64,000 bases of DNA, taken from Thamnaconus septentrionalis (taxonomy: Eukaryota; Chordata; Actinopteri; Tetraodontiformes; Monacanthidae). A model generated the notes under the pieces. It was not told the DNA's origin and ran no database searches. It worked only from the letters and a program-made list of their open reading frames with translations. The stretch is taken from the NCBI GenBank assembly GCA_009823395.1, contig CM020505.1, positions 10,001,129 to 10,065,128 of the forward strand, read 5' to 3'. Position numbers and translations under genes: made by a program. Positions 37,640 through 50,172 of this stretch are shown here, in pieces; positions within the stretch are counted from its first letter, which is position 1, and each line of letters starts with the position of its first letter.

Positions 37640-37672
37640 CCATGACGATGATGATGGTGATGATGATGATGG
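37640..37672 (+). repeat. Imperfect (GAT)n triplet repeat
   Basis: ATGACGATGATGATGG is followed by more GAT units; it gives the Met-rich open frame there, which is not a gene. Confidence 0.8.
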
Positions 37673-38768
37673 AGTTTTCCATTAAGTATCTACTGGCAGA
37701 GTGTAAATTTGTGACACCTTCATATTTAATGAACACCAAATTGACCTGCTTTGTTTCCAGTGGTGCAGCAGCGATGTCTACGGACATGCTGAGCACTCCG
37801 AAGCAATCAGGTCGTTGCCTCATCCATCATATCATCCTGCACACATCTTTGTCTAAAAGCGTAAAAAACATGCAATGTAATTATAGCAACGTTGTTTTCT
37901 CTTAAAACATACAGCATCTGAAATAGAGCGACATTGCATGTTATCAAAAAGCATGTCCTCTTGTGATTTATTTGATGCATGGCAGCAGATGCAGGGGCAT
38001 AAGTAATTTAAATGCATCATCTGGCACCTCATGCGGTGTCTGTTTATGACTGAGGTTTGGCAGATATGAAGCAATACGTCCCATCTGTTTAGGACTGAAG
38101 CTCCTGTCACATTTGAAATTGTCTCACGTCAGACGCCTTTTAGAATAACTAAACATGAACTCCACATGAGTACCGGAGAAACCTTGTTCTTCTCATAACT
38201 TGCGTGTTTTGTCAACATTGTCATCCATAAAAATGGAATACACGCACTCTCACTCGAGAACAAACAAAAAATTGGAAAAATGCTTCCATTCATTTCTGCC
38301 TTTGAGTCGTTATTTCTTTCCACTCCCGTTTTCCACTTTCCTGCAGATAAACATCTGCTTTTGACACTTATATTGGATTCTTAATTCAATCTGCAGCGCA
38401 TCATTAGAAATGTAATGGAGCGCAGCAGAGTCTGGGAGTGTTGCAGCTTTCTACTGCAAGGAGACTAATTCAGTCACAAACAGTAAAATGAGTGGGAGGT
38501 GTTTCAGTTGGGTCGCTACTTCTGTTTCCCCCCCTATAATTTTCACACAAGTCGCACATGAGACTCTTCGAGGAAGAGACACAACTGTGGAAATGTGTCA
38601 CTTTTGAAATTTCTTTTTCACCAGGAAGATTTAAACACACGTGTTTGAATTTCTGATTCTGAATCTGAATCTGAATCGAATGTTCAATGTTAAAAAATCC
38701 TAACCCCTCACACTTTTGGTCTATAAATGCGATTGCAAGTCTATGGGGTCAAAAGTCAACTTTGTCCT

Positions 38769-38994
38769 AGAGACATGGGGCCACTTGCAGGTTCATCGGG
38801 ATCCCTCAAGACACAGCCACGTCAAATTTGGGGCTTCTAGCCCATGAGGAACCCCAAAACCCTAACCCTAATTCCAGCAGTAACCCTAACCCTAATTCCA
38901 GCCTTATCGCGAACCCTAATGAGAGACATGGGGCCACTTGCAGGTTCATCGGGATCCCTCAAGACACAGCCACGTCAAATTTGGGGCTTCTAGC
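38769..38994 (+). repeat. 73-bp perfect direct repeat flanking telomere-like units
   Basis: The 73 bases at 38769-38841 recur without any difference I can see at 38922-38994, an offset of 153. Between them are two copies of the 19-mer ACCCTAACCCTAATTCCAG (38859-38877 and 38883-38901), each containing two CCCTAA units. The identity points to recent duplication or gene conversion. It may be the inside of the adjoining hAT-like element. Confidence 0.85.
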
Positions 38995-39052
38995 ATGAAA
39001 AGTTTCTTCCTCCAAGGTGGGGCGTGACAGATAAAGTTTGAGAACCACTGGT
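38995..39052 (-). mobile_element. hAT-like element terminus
   Basis: The minus strand reads CAGTGGTTCTCAAACTTTAT, then TGTCACGCCCCACCTTGGAG. CAGTGGTTCTCAA is the classic hAT terminal repeat shared by many vertebrate elements. I could not find the opposite end, so the element is probably truncated or its other end is decayed. Confidence 0.55.
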
Positions 39053-42000
39053 CTATTTAGTCAACATGATCCCCAGAGACGCTGAGGACCAACTCAGCTC
39101 AGTGTCCAGATCACACTGACCGCCGCCAGGCTCCATGGCTGACTTCGCTCCCAGTTCATGCTGCAGCTCTGCTTGGTGGAGCCGACTCCTACCACTCCTG
39201 TCCAGTTTCTGTTTACTTCCATAACAGTACACTAAACCGCCAAATCCATAACCAGAGGTGATTACACACTACGAGAGATCTTCGGCTGACAGCAGTGACG
39301 GCAAATCCAATTCACATCTCCAGCAGGCCTGCGTCTCCATTTACGGCACACGTCGTTCCTCTGTAGTTCAATATTTTTTCCTGCTCCCATTTTTCAGAGC
39401 ACAAACACTGAGTAAATATAAATGCGGGCAGCTGTCTTACTCTTTCTCGTTGCAACAATGTGAAGGTGTCTGCAGGCGTATAACATTCACGCAGTCAAAC
39501 TACGGACACCGTGACAAGTTGGTGCCATGAAAGACCGAAGCGTCGCATTGTGCCAGGGAACAACTTCACATCCTGACAGCGTGTTCAAGCGGCTGAGTTG
39601 ACTGACTGAGCCAGAGAAGCAAACGTTGACACGCTGAAACTAAAACAGCCTTAGTGTGATACTGGGATTTAAAAGTTGCAGCTTTTGTGTGATTTACAGG
39701 GAAGCTTCTTCAACTCAGGATTCGTTTTGTACTGTGCAAGATTTTCAGTCCTCAGAACTGGGATTTTTTTCCTCTTTTGAGTTGCATTCAAAGTTTTGCG
39801 ATGTTAAAGTAGGAAACTGTAATACGCCAGGAAAATATCAGGTTAAAGAAAAGTTTGATTTATGGTTTGGAATGTACGTCCTGGTTTTCCCTCCTGATTA
39901 TCCAACAGCAGCACGTCACTGCTCTGCGTTTCCCTCATTGCTTTGTACAGTAAACTTGATTTGAAGCTGATGAAACCAAACATTCACTCAATTGATCTAC
40001 TTGGAGATGTAAGAAATGCATTTATGTATAGCTATAATCTTAAAAATAATTTGTGGTTTGATCATTTGTCCAGTTTGTTGTGATTTGTTCTTCTGAACTG
40101 CTTGGTGGAGTTAATGTTTGCTGATAATCTGTCAACGCAGACAGCTCATGGCCGCGTACATTGTTTACTCTCCCAGATTTGTTGGGTTTCACAGGTTTTG
40201 CTCTGCTGTGAAACCAAATTTCTTGGAACAATAACACACAGCCAGCCTGAAGGTGATGGTGATGGCATTAAGTATTCATCCCAGAAATACAATCACTGAA
40301 ATCATACATCAAAACTGCCAAGTGCTGCGTGCAGAGTGACTTGCAAAAATCCCTCCTTATTTCACGTCTTGAGAGTTTGATTTTGACTCAAGCTGACTGC
40401 ATGGCAAGAAAATAATGAAGCTGATATTGAATGAGAGACGGAGTGCAGTGAAGGGGTCGCTGATCCTCTGAACATAAAGATGTGGAATTGATTGCCAGAG
40501 TCTCCTTGAATGTTTCGCATTGATTATTCCAACTGCGCCAACCTAACAGGGGCGGCCTTGATCATGAATTTGGTATGAGGCCGATGGCAGGCTGCGCTGC
40601 GCTGTGCTGTGTGAGGATGCAGCGAGAGACCTTTTCCACATGAGTGGGATTCACGAGACTACAACTACTGCTATCCCCTCAGGGTTTCTTGTACAGTTGC
40701 TTAGTTCCAGCAGTGCAGGGAAAGCAAAACAGTTTAACTCAAGAGAAAGAAAACACTTTGTTTCAGTTTTTGATATTTGTTGTTTGTTTAAGTTTAAAAA
40801 ACCAAACTAAAAAAATGTAACTGGATTTTTCAATTGGATCATGTTTTAGAATGACTAAACAAGCTGATACCCACATTCATCCAAGACCACAGGTGAACTC
40901 AGGATGGGCAAGAAATGCTGAAAACATAGGAAGCAGCAATGACATGTAACCTCTTCAAGTAATTCACTACATTTATACATATCGCCGTCAAAACGGTTGA
41001 ATAACCCAGACACGCATTAGTTAAATAAATACTTACAAATACTAGTCTACATGGTGATAGTAGAGACTCAAACTGAATGTTTTCTGTTGCTAAAAGATGA
41101 AGTCTATTCTACCACAGAATTAACAATCATTTTTCTTATATATATATTTTCAAAGCAACATGGCAGGTAGCTGGTTCTGTTCTCCAGAGCCTCTCCTGGC
41201 AGTACAGCCAGATGCGTACATGTCGGCGACGGCTAATAAGCAGACGGGGATTCATCTTGAAGTGAGTTAGCTGTGCAGATAAATCCCCGAGGCTGCAGGT
41301 CAATTTCAGGCACGTCTGAGTGACTCTGATCTGTGTTGATAGACTGAGACTGCAAACAGGACCTCGGCGCTTACCACAGCAGGCCACAGCACCACAACAG
41401 GCCGATGGGCAGACAGGAACTCCGCTCAGCTGTCCTGCGGGCACACGTTGCCGGGCTCAGCCGCATTACAGCTGCTTGAGTGGAATTTGTCTCTCAGCCG
41501 CCTGACGAAGTCCTCACCCTGCCACTCCGATCTGCTGGGATCCGTCCCTGTCGCAGTCTATGGCAGGAGACATCTGTCAACACGTGTAACGCACTCCAGG
41601 AACAAAACCGAGGCGTGCACCAAGCGGGGGTAAGCTATCTGTGCCAATATGCCTCAACCTGCGTGGAGGAACAGGGCGGGTGACATGAGGGATCAAAGAA
41701 GGAGGGGTTGGGGGGTGACTGTCAGACATTTCTTGGGAGGATGGCAGCATTCTTTGAAGCTTATTCAGACATGAAACATTTATTATAGTGACGTAACAAA
41801 AAGATCCATAATTCCTATCTCGCTAAGATGTTGGATCAATTAAATGTCTTTAAGGATCGTGGAGGATGAATATGATTTACATAATTTGACAGAGAATAGC
41901 TTGAATGCCTCTTGACAGCTGCGGCAGCCAGGCGGATGAAACGCTGATCCAGCTGATCGATACTAAAATAATTAAAACAGGTTTCCATCCAACAATGCAG

Positions 42001-43433
42001 CTGTGCAGTCACCTGTTGCCCACCGGCGTTGTAATGTCTCAGTGCGTAAGTGTAGCCGGGGATAGTTCTTCTTGCACAGCACTGATTTGTCAAAATGTAG
42101 ATATAAAATCTGCTGATTGTACAGTTTCCTTCATTGTTTAAGCAACAGAGAAGCAGACTTCACAGAGTATGATTGTCAAAGTTGGATACATTAATAGTAT
42201 CTCCATGTTTACCCTTTAGCAGATGCAGACCCGGCTCCCTTTCAGAATAACTTCAAACTCGTTAAAGTCCTTTTGATGTGTTGGTGCAATTAGTTAACCA
42301 AGAGGTTTTAAAGTTGGAAGGGAAAGATGGCAAAGCTGTTGGGGAGTCTTTTTCTCTTTCTTTTTATCATCAAAGGGCACAAATATTTTGCAAGTATATG
42401 ACAAAGTGCTTCCCTGTCGGCCATGTATACACTCATTGTTATTTAGCTCGCTCATTTAATGAAAATTGAATAGGAAGAGGTGGTCTGTTGACCCTGTCAG
42501 TCCTCCTGTGTGTGATTGGCACAGTTGTTGCCATGGCTCCCACTTGCTTGCTGTCCCACAGTAAAAGAAAAAAGTTGATAAAGAAAGAGTTATTGATTTC
42601 TCAGACCCTCTTTATGTGAGGCAAAAAGAAAACCCACAGTGATGTAAATTCAAAATTTGTCAATAAATAATGGAAATGGTTTTGTGGTGAACATCTAATC
42701 TGAAGTGCACATCCAAACACAGCATACAGAAAGGGCAAAGCTAAAAATGTATTTGTCATCGCATAGAGGATTCAGGATGAGCTATACCAGAAAAGAAAAT
42801 CATAAAACTCATTTAAAATCCAAGTAACATATGTATGCACAGTCAGGGGGTATGCTTGACTTTCAATAGAGTGAACTCAATTCAATGATGAAGGATCATG
42901 ATAAAGTCAACCTGAAAGACAAGACGTGCAATCAAATGTCCAAAGGCTGACATTAGATGATTCCTTAGAGACTAAATGGTCTTAAATTCAAATAATTGTT
43001 CTATTCTGTAGACCAATGAATGCGCTTCAGACTGCAGACTGCATTCACACCATTCAAACACTTGTGCTGGGCGCTGCCATGACGGATATCAACACCACAT
43101 TTATGCACATAAGAAGGAAATTAAACTATTGTGATTAGTGACGGACTTCATCCACCATCTGAGCCACAGTCAATCTACTCACTGTTCTGATGCAGACGTG
43201 AGAGGAAAGGAAGGACGTTAGTCCCAATCTTGTAATTTAAGACTAATGGTATAAAGACATGAAAAAAGATTCAGCAAACGGCGATAATTTCACTCACAAA
43301 ATAGAACTGGTGGAGCTTTGCTGTTTTAAACAATTCATTTGTTTTTCCTATTTTGATTGTGTAAGGCTTTCAGTATTCGTCTCCATTGCCTTTCAATAAC
43401 ATGCTGCAGTTTTGGATGAGAGCAGCAGTAAAA

Positions 43434-43457
43434 AAAATAAATAAATAAATAAATAAA
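43434..43457 (+). repeat. (AAAT)n microsatellite
   Basis: Six tetranucleotide units follow an A-run. Confidence 0.9.
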
Positions 43458-45134
43458 ACTCCTTTGAGAGACTGATAAACCTCTGCGGGTGCTTTTTGTA
43501 GCAGCTCAGACTCCGAGATCATTGTGCTTCAGTGTGCCTGCCACAGTGTGATGTTGATAAATGACTTCAGCACTTGTTCGGGTGGCGAGGGCAGATGTTT
43601 TGTTGCGGCCGAGTACATTGCTTCTTTGTTCTTCCAGAATGATGCTCGCGGCCTCGACACACAGCAGACAGTGCATTAAACTGTCTGAAAGTGCAAAGCA
43701 AGTATCCCCTCTCCAGAATTAGCCCTCAAAGCGTCCTAGCCACCTGGATGTGTTGGCTCTGCTATTTTTGGGGGTGAACTCCCGGCCGCCTCCTGGCTGC
43801 AGGAAGGCTCCGTAGGTAAGAACAACGTCCCAAACAAGGTCACAAACAGAGACAGAAAGAGAGATGGGGGGGCGGGGGGGGCAGCTCACAATAAATTCAC
43901 TAGCAAGAAAAGTGTGTAATGACCACATTCAGCCAACAGGTAATTAATCGTGGATCCAAATATGTGGCTTTCAAGGATGAAGACTCATGTCAGCCTGCAA
44001 ATACAACCTATAAGCACAGACGCTTTGTCATGTTCTTTGGTTAAGAGGTAACTCAAAAACTTTTAACTGTAGTTATCTGAGTAGGAATTAAGCAAATGAG
44101 TAAGGAGAAGATGACCACGAGTTAATTAACTGAACCTCATTAAATGCTAGAAGCAATTTATCAAGGAACAGAATGTGTTTCAGTCTTTGACAAATAGACA
44201 ACAACTATTTAAGTCACGTTGCAAGTATATTTAAAATACAGTGCTTCTAACATAACCCCTGCACCAAGGATATGTGTAAACAACCTACAAAATCAAATTA
44301 GGAAATCCAACTTGACGTGGGATAGGAAAAAACACCCTCATTTTTCACCAAAACAAGACTGTTCTTGTGACTTGTCAAGAGTGCATGAGCTCTCTTCTGG
44401 AGTTCGGCTCTGGCTCATAAGAGAGGGAACACTTGTACCTCTCCCCAGGGAGCTTCTCCATCTAATCTCATGCTAATTCCATTACCGTCAGGTGCAGCTT
44501 GGTCGGAGTGTAAGCACGGGGCGCAGGGCTCGTCACCGGTGACTCAGACAGTCCCTCAAGCCCAACACAATTTGGCAGACAGGACAGCCGCCATTGGTCT
44601 GCCTCAGCATATTCATGTGACCTGTGATCCGAATGCTAAACACTGAGGCAGGATAAGCAAATGTGGGAGTCCACACAGTGTTCATTTGCACTGATTTACG
44701 CAGCCGCAAACCTCTGGTGCATTACTTGAACAATCGCATCAGCGACAAATAATAACCACTTTCCCTGCGTATGAACTGTGGAAACCGTCATGTGCTAACA
44801 AACACGGCCTGGTGGTTTTTGGGGGGTGGACTCATATGATGAGAGGAGCAAGTCAAATTAACCCAGGCTTAATGTGATTCTGTTAGCTGCTGGTTCACTC
44901 AATTCAATTTGCATCTAACTTCGTCTGGATGACTCATTGACCCACTCACCTCGGCGTGTTCGTAATTTTGAAAATTCTGCTGCGTTTGCACGCGCTTGGA
45001 GAGTTCTTGTGCCGCTGCGTGCAATTTATGCAATATAAGGAAGTGAAACATCAGCGTGAACGGCAGAGAGACAAGAGTGTGTAAATCTACTACAGCAGCT
45101 TCAATTTGAACATGTGCTTCAGACGCCCACAGAT

Positions 45135-45136
<2 letters not shown>

Positions 45137-45205
<69 letters not shown>
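45137..45205 (+). repeat. (TG)n microsatellite (69 bases)
   Basis: This is an uninterrupted TG repeat in the gene-poor interval; the T-H and C-V open frames over it are artefacts. Confidence 0.95.
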
Positions 45206-45207
<2 letters not shown>

Positions 45208-48018
45208 CATTGCATCAGAACTTACACACAGCAAACTACATTGAAATGGTGGGGTAAAATATGCATCATTAAATTATGCATGCATGCTTGTAAAATTGTG
45301 TATATAGATGTTTTGTCAGTCAGTACTGTAAGGATCATCCTACAGTGAGTAAAGCTGGAAGCCATAATAATGATACCAATAACATTAAATATATATTATA
45401 TATTAAAAATGAAATATAAATCTTGCCAGAACAGAAAGTTGTAAAATTCCCTTCCCTTTGATAACAAGTGAGCCATTTAATTCCTGTTTTTTCTTTGTTT
45501 GTTTTTTTGGGGGGAGGGGTTATTAATCCTAATATTACTCTTTCTTTTGTGTTTTCCTGTTCATTTTTCAAAACAACATGCTTGAAAGTCTGATTTATAT
45601 ACATCGTTCTGATCTTCCGTGCACAAAATGACTAAATAAAAGGCACAAGAAGAACTGTGGCACCATCTACTGGTTTCAATACCACTAAGACAAGTTTGTC
45701 TTTTTAATTTCCAGAAAAAAGAGGTAGATTTGCTTCGCACAAAGGTGAAAATAGAAATAAAAGGTTGAGGCAAAATTTTGATTCCAGAGACCAACTTTAA
45801 TTAACTTTAATGGCTTACACAATATAAACGATAAGGTTCTTGTAATGGTTTCTATTCCTCCAAGATATCCCAAATTAAATTGCTAATTTAGTTCTTAATC
45901 ATACATCAGCTCTCATTAATGGACTGTCCAGTAGCAATATGCCATTCTACACCTTGTTGCGTTGCGAAATCTAATCCTTTTCATGAATAATTCACAAGCC
46001 CAGAGTAATTATTTATAAGGTACACAGTAATGACACAGTCTGCATTTCAGGATGGATCTAAGATGAATACTCGTTCTGCTCGGCTTCAAGATATTGCAGG
46101 ATGGGTGCTACATTATAAATCCCTTCTGACAGCGTCATTTGTCTTGCAGCTCAGGGCTTTCATTTTATTCTCATCAGCGCCTTGCGTTTCTGGAAGGTCT
46201 AAAAGTCTCTTTATGATTTTCTCTCCCTACTGGCCAAATACAAAAGCTGCAGTTTTATAACTGTGATTATTCTTACTTGCTCCTGGCTGAAAACCTCCAT
46301 AAGTCTGTATTTTCTGCAATTTTTCTTCTTATGGCTGGTCCCTCACCCGCATCCTTCGCCAGCGCCCCCTTTACTCCAGGCTCTTCTATTATGTATTATT
46401 TCATCATATCAATACCCACAGTGGTCATTTTGCTCAGAATATTATAGTAAAACCTCAACGTCCTGTTACTGGCATCAACTTCTGCTGTGGGCATCACCGT
46501 CTGTTTTAACTCACAATAACTGAATGGGGATTTTCAAACAACATTACCAGCTTGTCTTGGAACATCATGTCCCCCTTCTTGACCTTAAACACAAAACAAT
46601 AATTTTGTTTCTTTTCATTGCTTGCAGGCGAGAGATGTGAAGCTGAATACACCTTGTAAATGTTTGCATTTGTTTCTTGCTGAGAAAACGTAAGGTTTCT
46701 GTAACACTTCAAGTATTCAGAAACACTGAGTAACTTGGACAAATGCGCTCATGCTCGTAAGAGTGTTCAATACGCAGAATAAATTTTGGGGGCTGATGGG
46801 TGTTTTCAATTGATTAATTTATCAAGTTGAGAAGTGGAGTTAGTCTCGAGGCACTGCATTGTGATTGAGCACCACTTCTTAACCTTAATAAATGGGATGT
46901 GTGAGATGAAGGAAGAACACTGCTGCCTCACTGTTATCAAAAACGGAAGAGTTGGGTGCAATATAAATTCAGCAGCATCATCAAAGTAGACAGTCCCACC
47001 TCTGAAAGACATAAAGCAGAACACTGTAATTCAATAATGCTGAGTCTCTGTCTGAAACTGTAGGTGCGATGCTAATTTTCACTGACATTATAACTGCACT
47101 GGGCTTAATTAACTGTGAGTGTGGTGTTCCCTGTCAAACAATATCTTTATTTTGCCGTCTATTAATGATTGATGGTCCTCTGGGTTTTAAACAGCAATTG
47201 CTGGCCTGCTGGCATTGTAACTGGCCAAAGGACAATGATGAAACAAAGATGATGAAACACAGTTTTAAAATGACATGAATTTCTGTTAATTTGTTTATGT
47301 TGAAAAAGTGTCTATTTTTTGCGATCCAAACACACATTTAAAACAAGTTCATTGGTTAGTCATCTGACATCCTGGTGTGTTGTAACGAGACACTGAAAGG
47401 TATAAAGGTATGTTAATGACCACGGCATTCCACTAAAAGAAGATCTCCATTCCTGTTCACTGTCACTGTTAACAGTCAAATCATCCAGTGTGCTTCATGC
47501 CTTTAAGGTTTTGGTAAAACTGCTTATGTGTCACAAAACATTTTGAAACATTTTGGAAATCCAACATAAAACTGAGATGCTTCCGCAACCTTTCCTCTAC
47601 AAGAGACTCTGGTTCCATGGAGGTTGAAACAGGTCCAAAGCAGACATGTGTTGTAAGAAGTTAGTAGAAATGGATTAGCTTACAGTCTTATCATTCACAG
47701 TGTTAAAGTTCAGAGGAAACAAGTTTGAATCGTGTTTATCAGCGTGACAGACACACCTGGCACCAGACCAGGGAGGTTACTGCAGCTGATCCCGCCCCGT
47801 AGTCATTTACTGGCAGGGGAGGAAGTGACTCATCTTACCAGGTCAACCTGAACAAAAGAGTTCTTTTCGTGTTATCAAGCAGCACACGCAAAAAGTCTCC
47901 AGGAACCCTTACAACACACAACCAGTAGACAACAGTAAATAAAACCAAAACAAAAGAGTGAAAACAAAAAAATCTGATCTGTATGTAAAGTGAGAGCTTG
48001 GCTACAGTATATTTAGAA

Positions 48019-48033
48019 CCCCCCCCCCCCCCC
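48019..48033 (+). repeat. Poly(C) run (15 bases)
   Basis: Fifteen consecutive C lie about 0.7 kb upstream of the EIF4G2 promoter region. Its length may be uncertain in the assembly. Confidence 0.85.
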
Positions 48034-48680
48034 TTTCAATAATAGTCTGAAAAGTGAAAGAAAACTTAACTTCCTCTGAAAAAAAGGGAAATTCGAATTT
48101 TGTCATAAATACGGCAGTTAAGGTGAAGTTGGATAATCGGTTGGGAAATTTTATTCTGGATGTCAAAGCAAACGTTATATAACTAAAACTTTGAAAAACA
48201 AATAATCCAAATAAGAATGGCATTTTGAAAACATAATTACATAACTTATTGATACAATAATTGATCCAGGAACATTGAATTTTATGGGCATTGAAATATT
48301 AAGTCTTAATTGCAATGTTTGTTTGTTTGTTTGCTTGCTTTTTCTTTACACGTGTTTACCCATTAAACATCGGTTGAAATTGTTTTTTTGGTTTTTTTTA
48401 AACAAAAATTAAATGTGCAAGTCCAACTCATTAATATTTTAGAGAACTTATTGACTGTAGAGATTTGTATTAGTTAAACAAATATTTCCTCTTTAAGACA
48501 GGTCAAACAAATAGACAAACCCAGCCAAGTTGTATTTCTCGATATTTCATATTTCTTTGTGAGATGTGAGTATGTGGACGATACCTATATAAGGTTCTGA
48601 TAAATTGATTGCGAAACGAGTATTTTTTTTTATTTTTTTTTTTCTGTCTTCATCTTTTAAATGTGACGCGAGGAGGGAGG

Positions 48681-48780
48681 GATGATGACGTTACGGGCGG
48701 CCAACGCACAAAACCCGGTTTCCGCATGACGTAGCAGAACAGTCAGCAATCTTTCTTCAGGAAAGCCGGTAGCAAGCGTC
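48681..48780 (+). promoter_or_regulatory. eif4g2: Probable EIF4G2 core promoter
   Basis: CpG-containing sequence carries two CRE/ATF-type cores, TGACGTTA at 48686-48693 and TGACGTAG at 48727-48734. It stands out from the T-rich flanks and lies just upstream of a non-coding first exon ending at 48928. There is no TATA box. The transcription start is inferred to lie near 48,700-48,780. Confidence 0.45.
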
Positions 48781-48928
48781 AGATGTTACTGCTAAGCTGT
48801 GACCTAAATTACTTTTAGTCATCGAGCAGATTCCTAATTCACTATTCAAAACTTTTTTTTTTACTGTTTTTATATTTTTTATCTATACATCAACGAAACA
48901 ACAGCAGGCTGACGTCCCTTTCGTAAAG
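48781..48928 (+). other. eif4g2: EIF4G2 non-coding first exon (approximate 5' end)
   Basis: The 3' boundary is the donor gtaaga after TTTCGTAAAG at 48928; the 5' boundary is not visible. If transcription starts upstream of 48783, the exon contains a short upstream frame ATG...TAG at 48783-48818 (11 codons), which would matter for a gene that starts on GTG. Confidence 0.45.
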
Positions 48929-50064
48929 GTAAGATTTTTTTTTTTTTTTTTTTGTTCGTTCGCCTGCCCGGTTGGCGTTAGCTAACTGTTCATCAACCGG
49001 CTTTCGTCCAAATAAGATTTACAATCCTAGTGTATTTTTTCCCAGAATTGTTCTGATGTTATTCGACCTAAATGATGGAATAAAACTGCGTTGAAGTCTG
49101 TCGTGTTCCACGGAGGTTTCAGTCGGTTTTTAAAAGTTTTTTGTCTAGACGTTGTTAGCCATTAGCTTGCCGACGGGCCTACATTACCACAGTCGCCTGG
49201 AATGGACATCCGGTATCGGAACAAAGGGTTCTTAAAATCAGCTGGTGTGATTTTTCTTCTATTTTATGTTTGGCCTTCTTTTTCTTTTTCTTTTTAAATA
49301 ACACGAAACATACCAACTTTGTTTTTGTCCAGATGAAATAAACATCGCAATTATACACAAGATTTTTCAATAAAGCATCTTTTGGGCCTTTTTCGTCTTG
49401 GTTGGATTTTATACATTAATTGGGAAAATAGCTTGACCAGATGTCGTTTATTTGGTGTGTGTTTTCCTTTACTACAAATTAAACCCCAAGATTAGATGGT
49501 ATTCCGCATAGATCGAAGTAAATACGAAGGGCACATGGTCGTAACATGTGCCGAAATTGTTTTCCTAGTATTGTGTCGACATTTCGTGGGTGCAACGTGA
49601 CCGTGTTTCTGCTTGGTCTTCCCGGTAATCTCGATGAAGATGAGGAGGCTCGGACAAAGAAAGGCGAGCTTTTTCACCCGGGTTTGTGTTCGTGTGGCTG
49701 TGATTCAACATATATCCGAGCGACCGGTTCAGATTTGGTATATTAAAAAAAAAGGTTTCTTTTTTTTTTCTTCACCCGGAAATGGGCACAACAGCGCCAA
49801 CGGTGCGTGCTAATGCTAGCACTAGCGATCCCGGCTAATCGCTGTCCCAGTTTCACCTCCGAACACGTGCGGCCGAATCATGTGTCGAGCGCCTTCTGCC
49901 GGGGTTTTTTTTATTTTATTTTTAACGCTCAATAAAAATACATATCCTCGCTGCCAACGGGTTTTGGGTTATTGTAACGTCATTTACATACATCAGGGAT
50001 GCATGCGCGTTTATTAGCAACCATTTGCCCCCAGCTAATTTGTGACGGTGTTTATGTGTTTCAG
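48929..50064 (+). other. eif4g2: EIF4G2 first intron (1.1 kb)
   Basis: This T-rich intron separates the non-coding exon from the exon with the GTG start. It contains T-runs and a CpG-richer stretch at about 49780-49900. No small RNA gene is recognised. Confidence 0.5.
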
Positions 50065-50172
50065 GTCGCTCTTCTCCTGCTCTACTCCCAGAACACCTTT
50101 CTTTAATATTACTATTAGTCCAGCCGCCAAAGTGGAGAGTGTCGTTGCAACAAGGGGTCCTTCTCTTTTCAG
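50065..50172 (+). promoter_or_regulatory. eif4g2: EIF4G2 start exon: 5' leader plus GTG initiation site
   Basis: The exon begins after tttcag. Its 67-base leader has no ATG and ends GCCGCCAAA, directly before GTG (50132-50134). There is A at -3 and G at +4, a strong Kozak setting. The same GTG use is established for mammalian EIF4G2, and the surrounding bases look conserved. The exon ends at donor gtacta (50173). Confidence 0.85.

Larger units (their letters stand above)
28371..48680. other. Gene-poor interval between GALNT18 and EIF4G2 (about 20 kb)
   Basis: No exon with a recognisable protein family is visible on either strand. Open frames here are short and without similarity, and the TG-repeat frames are artefacts. 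Contents listed separately: TG microsatellites, a 308-bp inverted-repeat element, repeat relics near 33.1 and 37.2 kb, the 73-bp direct-repeat block and a hAT-like end at 38.8-39.05 kb, and a poly(C) run at 48.02 kb. It could hold distal regulatory elements, but this cannot be judged from one sequence. Confidence 0.6.

Noticed and set aside
38859..38901. True telomeric or subtelomeric sequence
   Set aside because: There are only two CCCTAA units per copy, followed by non-telomeric ATTCCAG, inside a repeat block flanked by ordinary sequence and conserved genes.
48929..50131. ATG-initiated alternative N-termini for EIF4G2 in the first intron
   Set aside because: Frames here do not connect in phase through a donor to the coding exons, and the conserved N-terminal residues begin at the GTG.
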